A DNA stretch of 64,000 bases, taken from JAFGMQ01 sp036733345 (lineage in GTDB: Bacteria; Desulfobacterota; DSM-4660; Desulfatiglandales; Desulfatiglandaceae). The notes below the pieces were generated by a model, which saw only the letters and a program-made list of their open reading frames with translations, was not told the origin of the DNA and ran no database searches. Position numbers and translations under genes: made by a program. Location of the stretch: the NCBI GenBank assembly GCA_036733345.1, contig DAINAR010000007.1, forward strand, positions 26,415-90,414. The letters run 5' to 3'. Positions 1-7,819 of the stretch are shown piece after piece; the first letter of the stretch is position 1, and the number at the start of each line of letters is the position of its first letter.

Positions 1-142
1 GATAGCAGGCGCTTACCTTTTGAAGTGCGGCAGTATCTATTTCGAATGAATCCGGCAGGTATTTTGTACTGGTGATACTCTTTGAAAGTATCTGCTTCCA
101 TATGGATTGACTGTCTTCTTTTTTGATTATGATATTCAGCAT
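1..142 (-). CDS. 5' end of a gene cut by the window edge, possibly KamA-like radical SAM aminomutase
   Basis: An open frame starts with ATG at 142 and runs off the left edge for 47 codons without a stop. The N-terminus (MLNIIIKKEDSQSIWKQILS) and the stretch that follows, with a W-x-x-Q-L/I-x-x-x-I pattern and a terminal SACY, resemble the start of lysine 2,3-aminomutase-like (KamA) proteins, where a YPMRINPYY segment usually comes next. No radical SAM cysteine motif is visible, because that part lies outside the window. No clear ribosome binding site precedes the ATG. The coding call is moderately safe; the family call is inference from a short N-terminus. Confidence 0.38.
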   Translation of the reverse strand, partial: MLNIIIKKEDSQSIWKQILSKSITSTKYLPDSFEIDTAALQKVSACY

Positions 143-537
143 ATTTTAAAATGAGCTTTTCATTTACATGTATAAAATGAATAATTCATATCATAAATGC
201 TGTTGCAATCAATATCAAAAAAAGAGGTCGAAATTTGATTATGTCAAAATATATCGATCTTTTGCAAATAATTACGGGCAATGGGACAGAACGTTTTTTA
301 AGTGCGGGAACGGGGTCCGGGAACGGGGTCAAATCCGGATTAGTGAATAACATTAATTTTTACCTGTCAAAAGCACCTGTTAAACCGATCCGCCATATAC
401 GGCGATCTCAGTTAATGCTTAATGTCTATTCGATTCCCATAATTTCCCGCATTTTTTTACTGCTTCATATCTGGGGCCAAGCTCAAATCTTGTATAGTGA
501 ATAATACAAAAAACAATGCTGAATGCCTGAATACAGG
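143..537. other. Non-coding stretch with a tandem 13-mer
   Basis: No gene is supported here. Short overlapping open frames exist on the plus strand but lack ribosome binding sites and family signatures. A 13-base unit, cgggaacggggtc, occurs twice in direct tandem at 305-317 and 318-330. The stretch lies between an edge gene and an integrase remnant, which fits a decayed mobile region. Confidence 0.4.
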
Positions 538-732
538 CTAGGCAGCGCTCCAGCCAAATGCGTTTTTACAGAAAAGCCAGTATTGACGCAGATCCTCTTC
601 AGTGATATCTTCTAACTGCTTATTGTAAAAACGCTGTAAATGCAGAACAGAACTGACATAAGATTGAGTACTCCTTTTTGTATAATCTGCTAACTGAAGA
701 TTTTCCTTAAAACGTTTAATTAAATGGCTCAT
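538..732 (-). pseudogene. N-terminal fragment of a tyrosine recombinase/integrase
   Basis: This 64-residue frame matches the SAM-like N-terminal DNA-binding domain of tyrosine recombinases: a KRTQ-type turn (TKRSTQSYV), then ITEEDLRQYWLF, ending at FGWSAA. Full integrases continue after a similar W-S with a long catalytic domain carrying R-H-R-Y residues. None of that is present, because the frame stops immediately and nothing downstream on this strand resembles it. A Shine-Dalgarno-like GGAAGA precedes the ATG. I read it as a truncated remnant of a mobile element. It could be a tiny intact protein, but that is less likely. Confidence 0.65.
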
Positions 733-906
733 GGTATCTTCCTTTTTTCTTTTAACCTTGTCGGGTAGAAGAAATCATGAGTTATTCAATCAAACAATAA
801 TGATCTATAAAGACTGATTCTGCCGCGCAGCGGCTTATTTGAACAAGGGCCTGGACCTGACAGGCTAAAAAGCTCGCCTGCAGGTCAGGCACCACATTAA
901 TTTATT

Positions 907-1725
907 ATGAACATCAATCAACTGATTATGCCGGCGATAGCTGCTGCAATAGAGGCAGGTGCGGCCGTTCTGGAGATATATCGTCAGGCTTTTGCCGTAG
1001 AAGAAAAAGCGGACAAATCCCCTTTGACCATTGCGGATAAACGATCCCATGAAATTATTGAGGCCCGGCTGGCTACTTTTAAGTTTCCCTTGTTGAGTGA
1101 AGAGGGCAAACACCTGGATTATGCATTGCGAAAAAACTGGGATTTTTTCTGGATAGTGGATCCTCTGGACGGAACCAAGGAATTTATAAAAAAAAATGAT
1201 GAATTTACGGTCAACATTGCCCTGATACAAAAAAATGCCCCGGTGATGGGAGTTATTTATGTGCCGGTGCTACGCCAGCTTTATTTTGCGGCCCGGGAGG
1301 CTGGGGCCTTTCGCATTACCCTGGATGGGGATAAGAATATTGATGGCATGCCCCTCGACCGGTTCATTGCCCTCGCCACGCCTATTCATGCCGGTATCAT
1401 TGAGGGGCGGCCTTTTACCATTGTGGGCAGCCGGTCCCACGCTACCAAAGAACTTGAGGAATATGTGGAGAAGAAACGAAAAGAATACGGTGATCTGGAT
1501 TTTATTCCTGCGGGCAGTTCCCTGAAATTCTGCCGGGTGGCGGAAGGAAGCGCTGATGTGTATCCTCGGCTGGGGCCTACCATGGAATGGGATACTGCGG
1601 CGGGCCATATTATCGCTGAATGCGCGGGCGCTTCCGTGTTCCGGGCAGACAATAGTGAAGCAATGCGGTACAACAAAGAAGATCTGCTGAATCCCTGGTT
1701 TTTTGTGTCAAATGGCAGGCATTAA
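907..1725 (+). CDS. cysQ: 3'(2'),5'-bisphosphate nucleotidase, CysQ family
   Basis: A 272-residue inositol-monophosphatase-fold protein of normal length for CysQ, which removes the 3' phosphate from PAP/PAPS and recycles the by-product of sulfate activation and sulfotransfer. The metal-binding motifs are all visible: LLSEEGK near residue 60, WIVDPLDGTKEF near residue 80, and EWDTAAGHIIAE near residue 220. These supply the Glu and the DPxDGT acidic residues that bind Mg2+. The ATG at 907 has no good ribosome binding site. It stands alone, with a decayed integrase upstream and the selenoperoxiredoxin downstream. A sulfotransferase-like domain is encoded about 4 kb away, but a functional link is only a guess. 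Confidence 0.9.
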   Translation: MNINQLIMPAIAAAIEAGAAVLEIYRQAFAVEEKADKSPLTIADKRSHEIIEARLATFKFPLLSEEGKHLDYALRKNWDFFWIVDPLDGTKEFIKKNDEFTVNIALIQKNAPVMGVIYVPVLRQLYFAAREAGAFRITLDGDKNIDGMPLDRFIALATPIHAGIIEGRPFTIVGSRSHATKELEEYVEKKRKEYGDLDFIPAGSSLKFCRVAEGSADVYPRLGPTMEWDTAAGHIIAECAGASVFRADNSEAMRYNKEDLLNPWFFVSNGRH

Positions 1726-2473
1726 AAGAAAGGAAAGAGGCGTAGCACCTGATTATTGACCAAGCCTTCACAAGGATTAAGAAAGGAAAACATCCATTGC
1801 AAATATGCATTAAATAAAAAAAGGATGTTATATCGCAGATTTTAAGTGTTCAGGTTTTTATCAGTTTCTGTTTTTTTGTTAAATGGAGTAAGTCATGGAG
1901 ATGAAGCTGTGACGAATAGTCAGTACGTGTGGCAGGATGGCTCGATGAAATGATGAGGGGGAGCATAACAAATAAAGGATCAGTCCCGAGTCGAGGAACG
2001 AGTGCTCGGAACTAATCCATGGTTCATGAAGCTGCGAGCTATAGAGAAAAAGGCTCACAGTTGACGGTGATCTGAACGTTCGAAAAAAAACCAGAGAAAA
2101 AGGACAGGTTTTGTTCTCAGATTAATGCAAAAAAGTTCAAGCCAAAACACAAGATGCGGGTTGCACGGTTAGGATTACAATCTTGTATTTGGTTTTTCAT
2201 ATCCATTATCCATCCGTACCCTTGGACTCATGATGACCTTTGTCATGGATGAGCGGGGAAAAATAATCGATTTTACTGCCTCTTTGCAGCCCGGGATTGA
2301 TGAAACACGATTTAAAAAAGCCAGGATATAGTTATGTGAAGGAGTATAAGTACTTGAAACTTTATTTATTATCATATAAAATTTGCATTGTTTTCAGGGT
2401 GTAGATGATTCAAAAAAGAGATAGAAAACAAAAATAGAGTATGCCAACAATATGTTGCGAAAGGAGGCAGGCT
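1726..2473. other. Long non-coding stretch, origin unclear
   Basis: No gene is supported over about 750 bases. One plus-strand frame ending near 2330 (MDERGKIIDFTASLQPGID and onward) looks protein-like but has no start signal and no recognisable family. Around 1980-2100 there are short inverted repeats (for example CCGAG with CTCGG) and intron-like text, not enough to call an RNA. The last part, close to 2461, carries the Shine-Dalgarno of the following gene. Confidence 0.35.
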
Positions 2474-3190
2474 ATGGCGGAGAAGCCTAAGGTTGGATGT
2501 GCTCGCCCGACCGGTGGGCTGGTCGGGCAGCCGGAGGAGAAGCAGGAAAAGCAGACAGTGCAGCCAGCAAAGGAGGTAAGAAAAATGATACAGGTAGGAA
2601 AACCAGCACCTGATTTTGTCGCCCCTGCATACCACAAGGGGGAGTTTACATCCGTAAAGCTTTCAGATCACCTTGGTAAATGGGTTGTCCTGTGCCTGTA
2701 TCCGGGTGATTTCACATTTGTTTGAGCAACCGAAATATCAGCGGTCGCTGATCATTACAAGGACTTTCAGAAGCTTGGTGTTGAAGTCTTTTCCATGAGT
2801 GTCGACAGCGTCTTTGTCCACAAGATGTGGAATGACAACGAACTCTCCAGGATGGTCAAGGGAGGAGTACCTTTCTCCATGCTTTCCGACGGAGGCGGAA
2901 AGGTAGGAACAGCCTATGGCGTTTATGATGAAGATGCCGGAGTAGAAAATCGTGGCAGGTTTATCATAGATCCTGACGGAGTCATTCAGGGATACGAAGT
3001 ACTGACACCTCCTGTGGGAAGGCATGTGGCTGAAACACTTAGGCAAATCCAGGCATTCCAGCTTGTAAGAAAGAGCAAAGGAGCCGAGGCAACACCTTCA
3101 GGATGGCAGCCCGGCAGGATGACTCTAAAACCAGGCCCGGACCTTGTTGGAAAGGTATGGGAAGTGTGGAAGACCGATATGGCGAAATGA
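2474..3190 (+). CDS. Selenocysteine-containing peroxiredoxin (AhpC/Prx family), UGA decoded as Sec
   Basis: One frame from 2474 to 3190 is interrupted only by TGA at 2723-2725. The residues around it read PGDFTFV-U-ATEISAVA, so the TGA sits exactly where peroxiredoxins carry the peroxidatic cysteine (FTFVCPTE). Downstream the Prx fold continues normally (SVDSVFVHKMWND, GGVPFSMLSD, RGRFIIDPDG). A SECIS-like hairpin follows the TGA. The protein would be 238 residues with Sec at 84. ATG 2474 has AAGGAGG six bases upstream. ATG 2585 also has AAGGAGG and gives a 201-residue form with Sec at 47, the usual Prx position; the extension carries a GCARPTGG motif. The canonical resolving-Cys site near the C-terminus (VCPxxW in AhpC) reads ATPSGW, so this looks like a one-Sec enzyme that depends on an outside thiol. 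It should reduce peroxides in the cytoplasm. Standard gene callers would split it into two false genes. Confidence 0.9.
2734..2756 (+). promoter_or_regulatory. Bacterial SECIS-like hairpin for UGA recoding
   Basis: Starting 17 bases after the TGA, ATCAGC (2737-2742) pairs with GCTGAT (2747-2752) around a GGUC loop (2743-2746). AAT (2734-2736) can extend the stem with ATT (2754-2756) past a bulged C. Known bacterial SECIS elements place the apical loop about 16-37 bases after the UGA, with a G at the first or second loop position; the E. coli fdhF loop also contains GGUC. Seen: the fold and the spacing. Inferred: SelB binding. Confidence 0.75.
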
Positions 3191-3532
3191 TCATTTGTTT
3201 GTCTCTTTTTTTATTATGCCCCGTGAGTAAGATTTCCGGGAATTATATTGAATGACAATGCAAACGTCGCGTTCAATGCAATATTTGATGCTTTGGGCGC
3301 GGCATTTTTTATATTTAGTTCCTATAAAACAGGATTGGAGAAACCTTTTAAGGTTTATATGCCTGTTCATGGAATCCCTGAGCCCTGAATTGTTTATATC
3401 CGGGCCTTTTTCTGTTAATATGCATTACCGGCATGGAGGCTGTCAAGAGAGTAGAAAATCCATCATTAAGCCAACAGGCTGATCTATTATGTGGAAAAAA
3501 TGCTATTTCATCCGGCAGTATTTTAGTATTTT
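3191..3532. other. Non-coding stretch
   Basis: No convincing gene, RNA or terminator. A 76-residue plus-strand frame here has unusual composition, no ribosome binding site and no family signature, and I treat it as chance. A T-run (3205-3215) follows the peroxiredoxin stop but has only a weak hairpin before it. Confidence 0.4.
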
Positions 3533-6388
3533 ATGAAGGGAATTTTTAACCCAGTGGGACTGAAAAAGATGACCAGTAAAGTTTTATTGATCGGATGGGA
3601 TGCTGCTGACTGGAAAATTATTCATCCCCTCATTGATAACGGTAAGATGCCGAATATGGCAAAGTTTATTGAGCAGGGTGTAATCGGCAATCTCGCAACA
3701 CTTTATCCCGAATTGTCACCCATGCTCTGGACATCAATTGCAACAGGAAAAAGGCCTTTCAAGCACGGTATACTCGGCTTTATCGAACCTGACCCGCAAT
3801 CAGGCGGGGTACGACCGATTACCAATATCTCGAGGAAAACAAAGGCCATCTGGAATATCCTGAGCCAGTCAGGCCTGAAATCCAATATTATCGGCTGGTG
3901 GCCTTCACATCCTGCAGAGCCGATAAAAGGGGTTATGGTCTCAAACCATTATCAGAGAGCAATAGCGCCCTATGGAAAATCCTGGCCCATAAGATCAGGG
4001 ACAATACACCCTGAAAGGCTTGTAAGGAATCTGGCAGCATTACGTGTTCATCCGCAGGAACTTGATGCGGGCCTTATCATGAACTTTGTTCCCCGCCTGG
4101 CAGAGATAGACCAGGAAAAGAATCGCAGGATTGAAAATATTGCAAAGATCATTGCTGATTGCACTACAATCAATAAGGCCGCAACAGCTATAATGCACCA
4201 TGAGAAGTGGGATTTTACGGCCGTCTATTTTGACTCAATTGATCATTTCTGCCACGGCTTTATGAACTTTCATCCTCCTCGTCTTCCATGGGTAAATGAA
4301 AAGGATTATGAGCTATATAAAGATGTTGTGGAGAGCGGTTATATATATCACGATATTCTGCTCGGCACACTCCTGGACAAGGCAGGTGATGATTGTACGG
4401 TAATAATGGTATCAGACCACGGTTTTCACTCGGACCACCTGAGGCCGAGACATATCCCGGTTGAGCCTGCCGGCCCTGCTGCACAGCATCGGCCCTACGG
4501 TATTTTCGCAATAAAGGGCCCAAACATAAAAAAGGATGAGATCATTTACGGTGCCAGTCTCCTCGATATCTGCCCGACAATTCTGACTCTTTTTGGAATG
4601 CCTGTTGGAAAAGACATGGACGGGAAGCCTCTCGTTAATGTCTTTGAGCATCCACCTGAAATAAAGACTGTCCAAAGCTGGGATGAAATCAAGGGAGATG
4701 ACGGAAGGCACCCGGAAGATAGAAGATTAGATCCTGTCGAGGCATATGAGGTGATTAATCAACTCGTTGAACTGGGATACATCGAAAAACCGGATGATGA
4801 CAGGGAAAAGGCGGTAAAGCAGAGTCTTCGTGAACTGGATTATAATGCTGCGCGGTCTTATATGGGTGCAGGCCTTTATTCTGAAGCCGTCCCTGTTTTG
4901 GAAGAGCTGTTTGAGTCATGGCCTGATGAATACAGGTTCGGAATCCAGCTGGTCACATGCCTCAAGTCGCTGGGCCGCACAAAACAGTCCAGGATACTGC
5001 TTGAGGATATTTTCAAACGGAAAAGGCAGGATATGTTAAGGGCGACCGGAGAACTCAAGGAATTCAGCAAAGGCCACAAGGATCCCAGGATAGAGGATTT
5101 GAAAGTGGAGGAGCAGCATCAACTGCGTGAACTCCGGGCCAGGGCATCAGGAAGTGCCTATGCAATGGAATTTCTTATGGGCGCTCTTCTTTTTGAAGAG
5201 GGGGATGATGAAAAGGCCCTTGTCCACTTGAAGAGAGCTGAAAAGTTAGATAGCCTGAAATCAGCCCTGCACAACATTTTAGGTGATATATATCTTAAAA
5301 TGAAGAGATGGGAGGATGCTGAGAACAGTTTTGAAAGGTCTCTTTCCATTGACCCTGAAAACGCCGAAGCATACCTCGGTCTGGGGCGCTTATACCTCAA
5401 AGTGAGGAGTAACAGTGAGGCAGCGGAAGCAGCACTGACAGCAGTAGGCCTTCGATTTCACAATCCAAAAGGCCATTTTGTTCTGGGTGTTGCACTTCAT
5501 AGAATAGGAAGAATATATGAGGCAATTAATGCACTGAGAGTGGCGATTTCTCAGAGCCCTGATTACCCGGATGCCCACCGGCGGCTCAGCTATATTTATA
5601 AGAACAGGATAAGAGACGAAGCAAAAGCAGAAGAGCACAAGAGACTGGCAAAGGAGGCAAAAAAGAGGATTCAGACTTTTAAAAAAGGAAATCCATATTC
5701 TCAGCAGGATAAAAATACTGCGGCTCGGACTCCTATCACTTCGGATCATCCGGTTATTTCAATATCTTATGATACTGTTCCCAGGGGCACTGTAGACCGG
5801 GATAATACGGTTTTTATTGTCTCCGGTCTTCCCCGCTCCGGTACTTCAATGATGATGCAAATGCTTACCCTGGGAGGCATTGAAGCCCTTACCGACGAAA
5901 CCAGAAAGGCTGACGATGACAATCCCAGAGGGTATTTTGAGTTTCAAAAGGCCAAACAGCTCCGGAAAGATGCATCCTGGCTTGCTGATGCAAGAAGCAG
6001 GGTTGTCAAGATTGTTGCTCAGCTGCTGTGGCATCTGCCTATAAAGAAGGGTATAGATTATTGTGTTGTTTTTATGGAACGTCATTTGGATGAGGTTATA
6101 GAATCACAGGACGTAATGCTCCGGCGGCAGGGCAAGAAAAAGGCGAAGATCTCTCATGAAATATTGAAAAGGGTCTTTGCTGAACAGATAAGAAGGGTTA
6201 AACTCATGCTGTCTGCAAGGGGAATTCCAGTGCTTTATGTTGAATACGGTATGGCCATCTCAGATCCGGCAGGAACAGCGGCAAGGGTAAATGCATTTTT
6301 GGGTGGCGGGCTTGATGAAACAGGTATGGCCAAGGCGGTGGAACCTTTGTTAAGAAATCAAAAAAAGGCTAATGCAGATCAGCTATGA
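3533..6388 (+). CDS. Alkaline-phosphatase-superfamily phosphodiesterase fused to TPR repeats and a sulfotransferase-like domain
   Basis: A 951-residue, three-part protein. Residues about 14-375 are a type I phosphodiesterase/nucleotide pyrophosphatase domain: KVLLIGWDAADW holds the first metal Asp, LWTSIATGKRPFKHGI the likely Thr nucleophile, and FDSIDHFCHGF and VSDHGFHSDH the remaining metal ligands. Residues about 440-720 contain TPR-type helices (for example SALHNILGDIYLKMKRWEDA and NAEAYLGLGRLYL). Residues about 758-951 begin with a P-loop, FIVSGLPRSGTS, typical of sulfotransferase-family domains that bind PAPS. No signal peptide is seen. The ATG at 3533 has no ribosome binding site; ATG 3569 (MTSKVLLIGW) matches how the family usually begins and may be the true start. 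The substrate is unknown. The fusion suggests that hydrolysis or transfer of phosphate or sulfate groups is arranged on a TPR scaffold. Confidence 0.82.
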   Translation: MKGIFNPVGLKKMTSKVLLIGWDAADWKIIHPLIDNGKMPNMAKFIEQGVIGNLATLYPELSPMLWTSIATGKRPFKHGILGFIEPDPQSGGVRPITNISRKTKAIWNILSQSGLKSNIIGWWPSHPAEPIKGVMVSNHYQRAIAPYGKSWPIRSGTIHPERLVRNLAALRVHPQELDAGLIMNFVPRLAEIDQEKNRRIENIAKIIADCTTINKAATAIMHHEKWDFTAVYFDSIDHFCHGFMNFHPPRLPWVNEKDYELYKDVVESGYIYHDILLGTLLDKAGDDCTVIMVSDHGFHSDHLRPRHIPVEPAGPAAQHRPYGIFAIKGPNIKKDEIIYGASLLDICPTILTLFGMPVGKDMDGKPLVNVFEHPPEIKTVQSWDEIKGDDGRHPEDRRLDPVEAYEVINQLVELGYIEKPDDDREKAVKQSLRELDYNAARSYMGAGLYSEAVPVLEELFESWPDEYRFGIQLVTCLKSLGRTKQSRILLEDIFKRKRQDMLRATGELKEFSKGHKDPRIEDLKVEEQHQLRELRARASGSAYAMEFLMGALLFEEGDDEKALVHLKRAEKLDSLKSALHNILGDIYLKMKRWEDAENSFERSLSIDPENAEAYLGLGRLYLKVRSNSEAAEAALTAVGLRFHNPKGHFVLGVALHRIGRIYEAINALRVAISQSPDYPDAHRRLSYIYKNRIRDEAKAEEHKRLAKEAKKRIQTFKKGNPYSQQDKNTAARTPITSDHPVISISYDTVPRGTVDRDNTVFIVSGLPRSGTSMMMQMLTLGGIEALTDETRKADDDNPRGYFEFQKAKQLRKDASWLADARSRVVKIVAQLLWHLPIKKGIDYCVVFMERHLDEVIESQDVMLRRQGKKKAKISHEILKRVFAEQIRRVKLMLSARGIPVLYVEYGMAISDPAGTAARVNAFLGGGLDETGMAKAVEPLLRNQKKANADQL

Positions 6389-6392
6389 TTTA

Positions 6393-7148
6393 TCAGTTCT
6401 CCTGTTCTCGCTTTTTCAGCCTTCTTGCTCCCTCCATTAGGATAAGCCCCGTAAGTATAATTATTCCCCATTCATTAAGTGTGGGAATGGTTAAAGATGG
6501 TACCAGAATATGAATAGGGGTATCTGCCTGGTCCTCATATGCCCAGTCAATAATTGTGCCCGCGGAACAATTCGCTGCGCCTCTGAACTGGATCCATCCG
6601 TAGTGGATTGCCCCGTCTATATCGAATTTTACTCCTATATAGCCCATCCGGCCGTTGAATTTGCCTGCCTGCAGATCATAAATATAACCAGTATAATTAT
6701 AATATAAATCAAACCCAAGAATTCCGACAAAATTATTCCAGTTCGCTTCGGGGCCAGCGCTCTGGGAATTTTCCATTATTTGAACTACTGGTACTTGATA
6801 AGTCGTATTTAACGTAAAAGTGGATAATGTGTATGAAAATTCGTTTCCGTTATAGGGAAACATTATATTTCCACCATATCTGTAAGTATAATTGTACCCA
6901 TTATAGGTGCCGGAATATGTGGAATGAAGATTCCAGAAAAGAAAATCAATCTGCCCGTCACCGTTAATGTCAACTGTTTCAACACTGTTACTCACATTTA
7001 AATTCTGAATCCCGCTATATTGCACTGCCGCTTCTGCAGGATGTGCAACGGCCAGAGCCGCGCCTGCGATCATGGAGTAGTCTATGAGTTTCCTGTTCAG
7101 CCCATTGCTATCCTTTAATGGCCACTTTTTTGTTTTTTGATTTTTCAT
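6393..7148 (-). CDS. Secreted protein with IPTL-CTERM sorting signal
   Basis: A 251-residue protein starting at an ATG preceded by AAGGAG. The N-terminus is basic, followed by MIAGAALAVAHPAEAA, a signal-peptide-like segment ending in an A-x-A site. The middle is rich in Tyr, Asn, Gly and Thr (NYTYRYGGNIMF), as in surface-exposed beta-rich proteins, and contains a DINGDGQIDF segment like a calcium-binding dockerin or EF-hand loop. The C-terminus is IPTLNEWGIIILTGLILM followed by RRLKKRE, a textbook IPTL-CTERM tripartite signal (motif, membrane helix, basic tail), which is handled by an exosortase-like system. No sortase gene is in this window. The gene is convergent with the 951-residue protein, only 4 bases apart. 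The function of the middle part is unknown. Confidence 0.8.
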   Translation of the reverse strand: MKNQKTKKWPLKDSNGLNRKLIDYSMIAGAALAVAHPAEAAVQYSGIQNLNVSNSVETVDINGDGQIDFLFWNLHSTYSGTYNGYNYTYRYGGNIMFPYNGNEFSYTLSTFTLNTTYQVPVVQIMENSQSAGPEANWNNFVGILGFDLYYNYTGYIYDLQAGKFNGRMGYIGVKFDIDGAIHYGWIQFRGAANCSAGTIIDWAYEDQADTPIHILVPSLTIPTLNEWGIIILTGLILMEGARRLKKREQEN

Positions 7149-7430
7149 TGCGGCTCCTTCGTAAACGGGTGAATGCTATTTGACACGTAACTTGGCAGAA
7201 TGTTTTCTGTTATTATTTTTATAGTTCCATGTCAAGACTTAAATATTCCAGAATTATGGTTGAGCAGGATTATTCAAAAATATTTGACAATGAAAAACGG
7301 ATATACTACTTCGTTTATATTATAGTGTGAAAAATATCCCTTATTAACAGATAGAAATACTGCAAAGTTGAGATTTTTATAACAATATAATTTATGATAT
7401 TATTACTCCAGCAATAGTATATGTTAATGT

Positions 7431-7666
7431 TGTCCCAGCCAGGGGCTGATAAACCAGCCAAAAACACAGGCTGGTAAACCCTCCACAAAAAATGGCGGGT
7501 AAAATTTCGAGACCCGAATCAAGTTCGGGATAAATCCGCCAAAAACATTGGCGGGTAAACTCCAGCCTGTCCCGGATTCCTGTTCGGGGCCGGAATCCAC
7601 AATGAATTCGACTGTATGCCCCCGGATCGGGGTCCGGGGGAGGCTTATCAAGCCCGGCATGACGAT
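7431..7666. repeat. Composite palindromic intergenic repeat, copy A
   Basis: A run of hairpins between two genes: CCAGCC/GGCTGG (7454-7474), CCCGAA/TTCGGG (7513-7529), CCGCC/GGCGG (7536-7554), a GGATTCC/GGAATCC pair, and a perfect 8-bp stem, cccccgga/tccggggg (7619-7640). The part reading ggcgggtaaactccagcctg recurs, in inverted orientation and nearly identical, in the repeat near 14.96 kb. GC content is clearly higher than the AT-rich flanks. The rest of the 7149-7819 interval (flanks 7149-7430 and 7667-7819) holds no gene. Confidence 0.75.
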
Positions 7667-7819
7667 TGATGTTTTTAATCGCCGGAGTAATATTTTGGCG
7701 GGAGGAATTTGGAGTTAATTAACGTTACTTGATTCGGAATGGAACTCAGGATTATTATCAGATTGGTTTTTTGCTGAAGCAACCTGTATTCTGTTGAGCG
7801 GTTAGTTTAGGAGGAGATT

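Noticed and set aside
1900..2170. Group II intron-like wording (stem-rich text with ...gaggaacgagtgctcgg...)
   Set aside because: No domain V hairpin or reverse transcriptase frame could be identified, and the similarity is only an impression, so no RNA was called.
3252..3482. 76-residue plus-strand open frame after the peroxiredoxin
   Set aside because: No ribosome binding site, odd composition and no family pattern; most likely chance.
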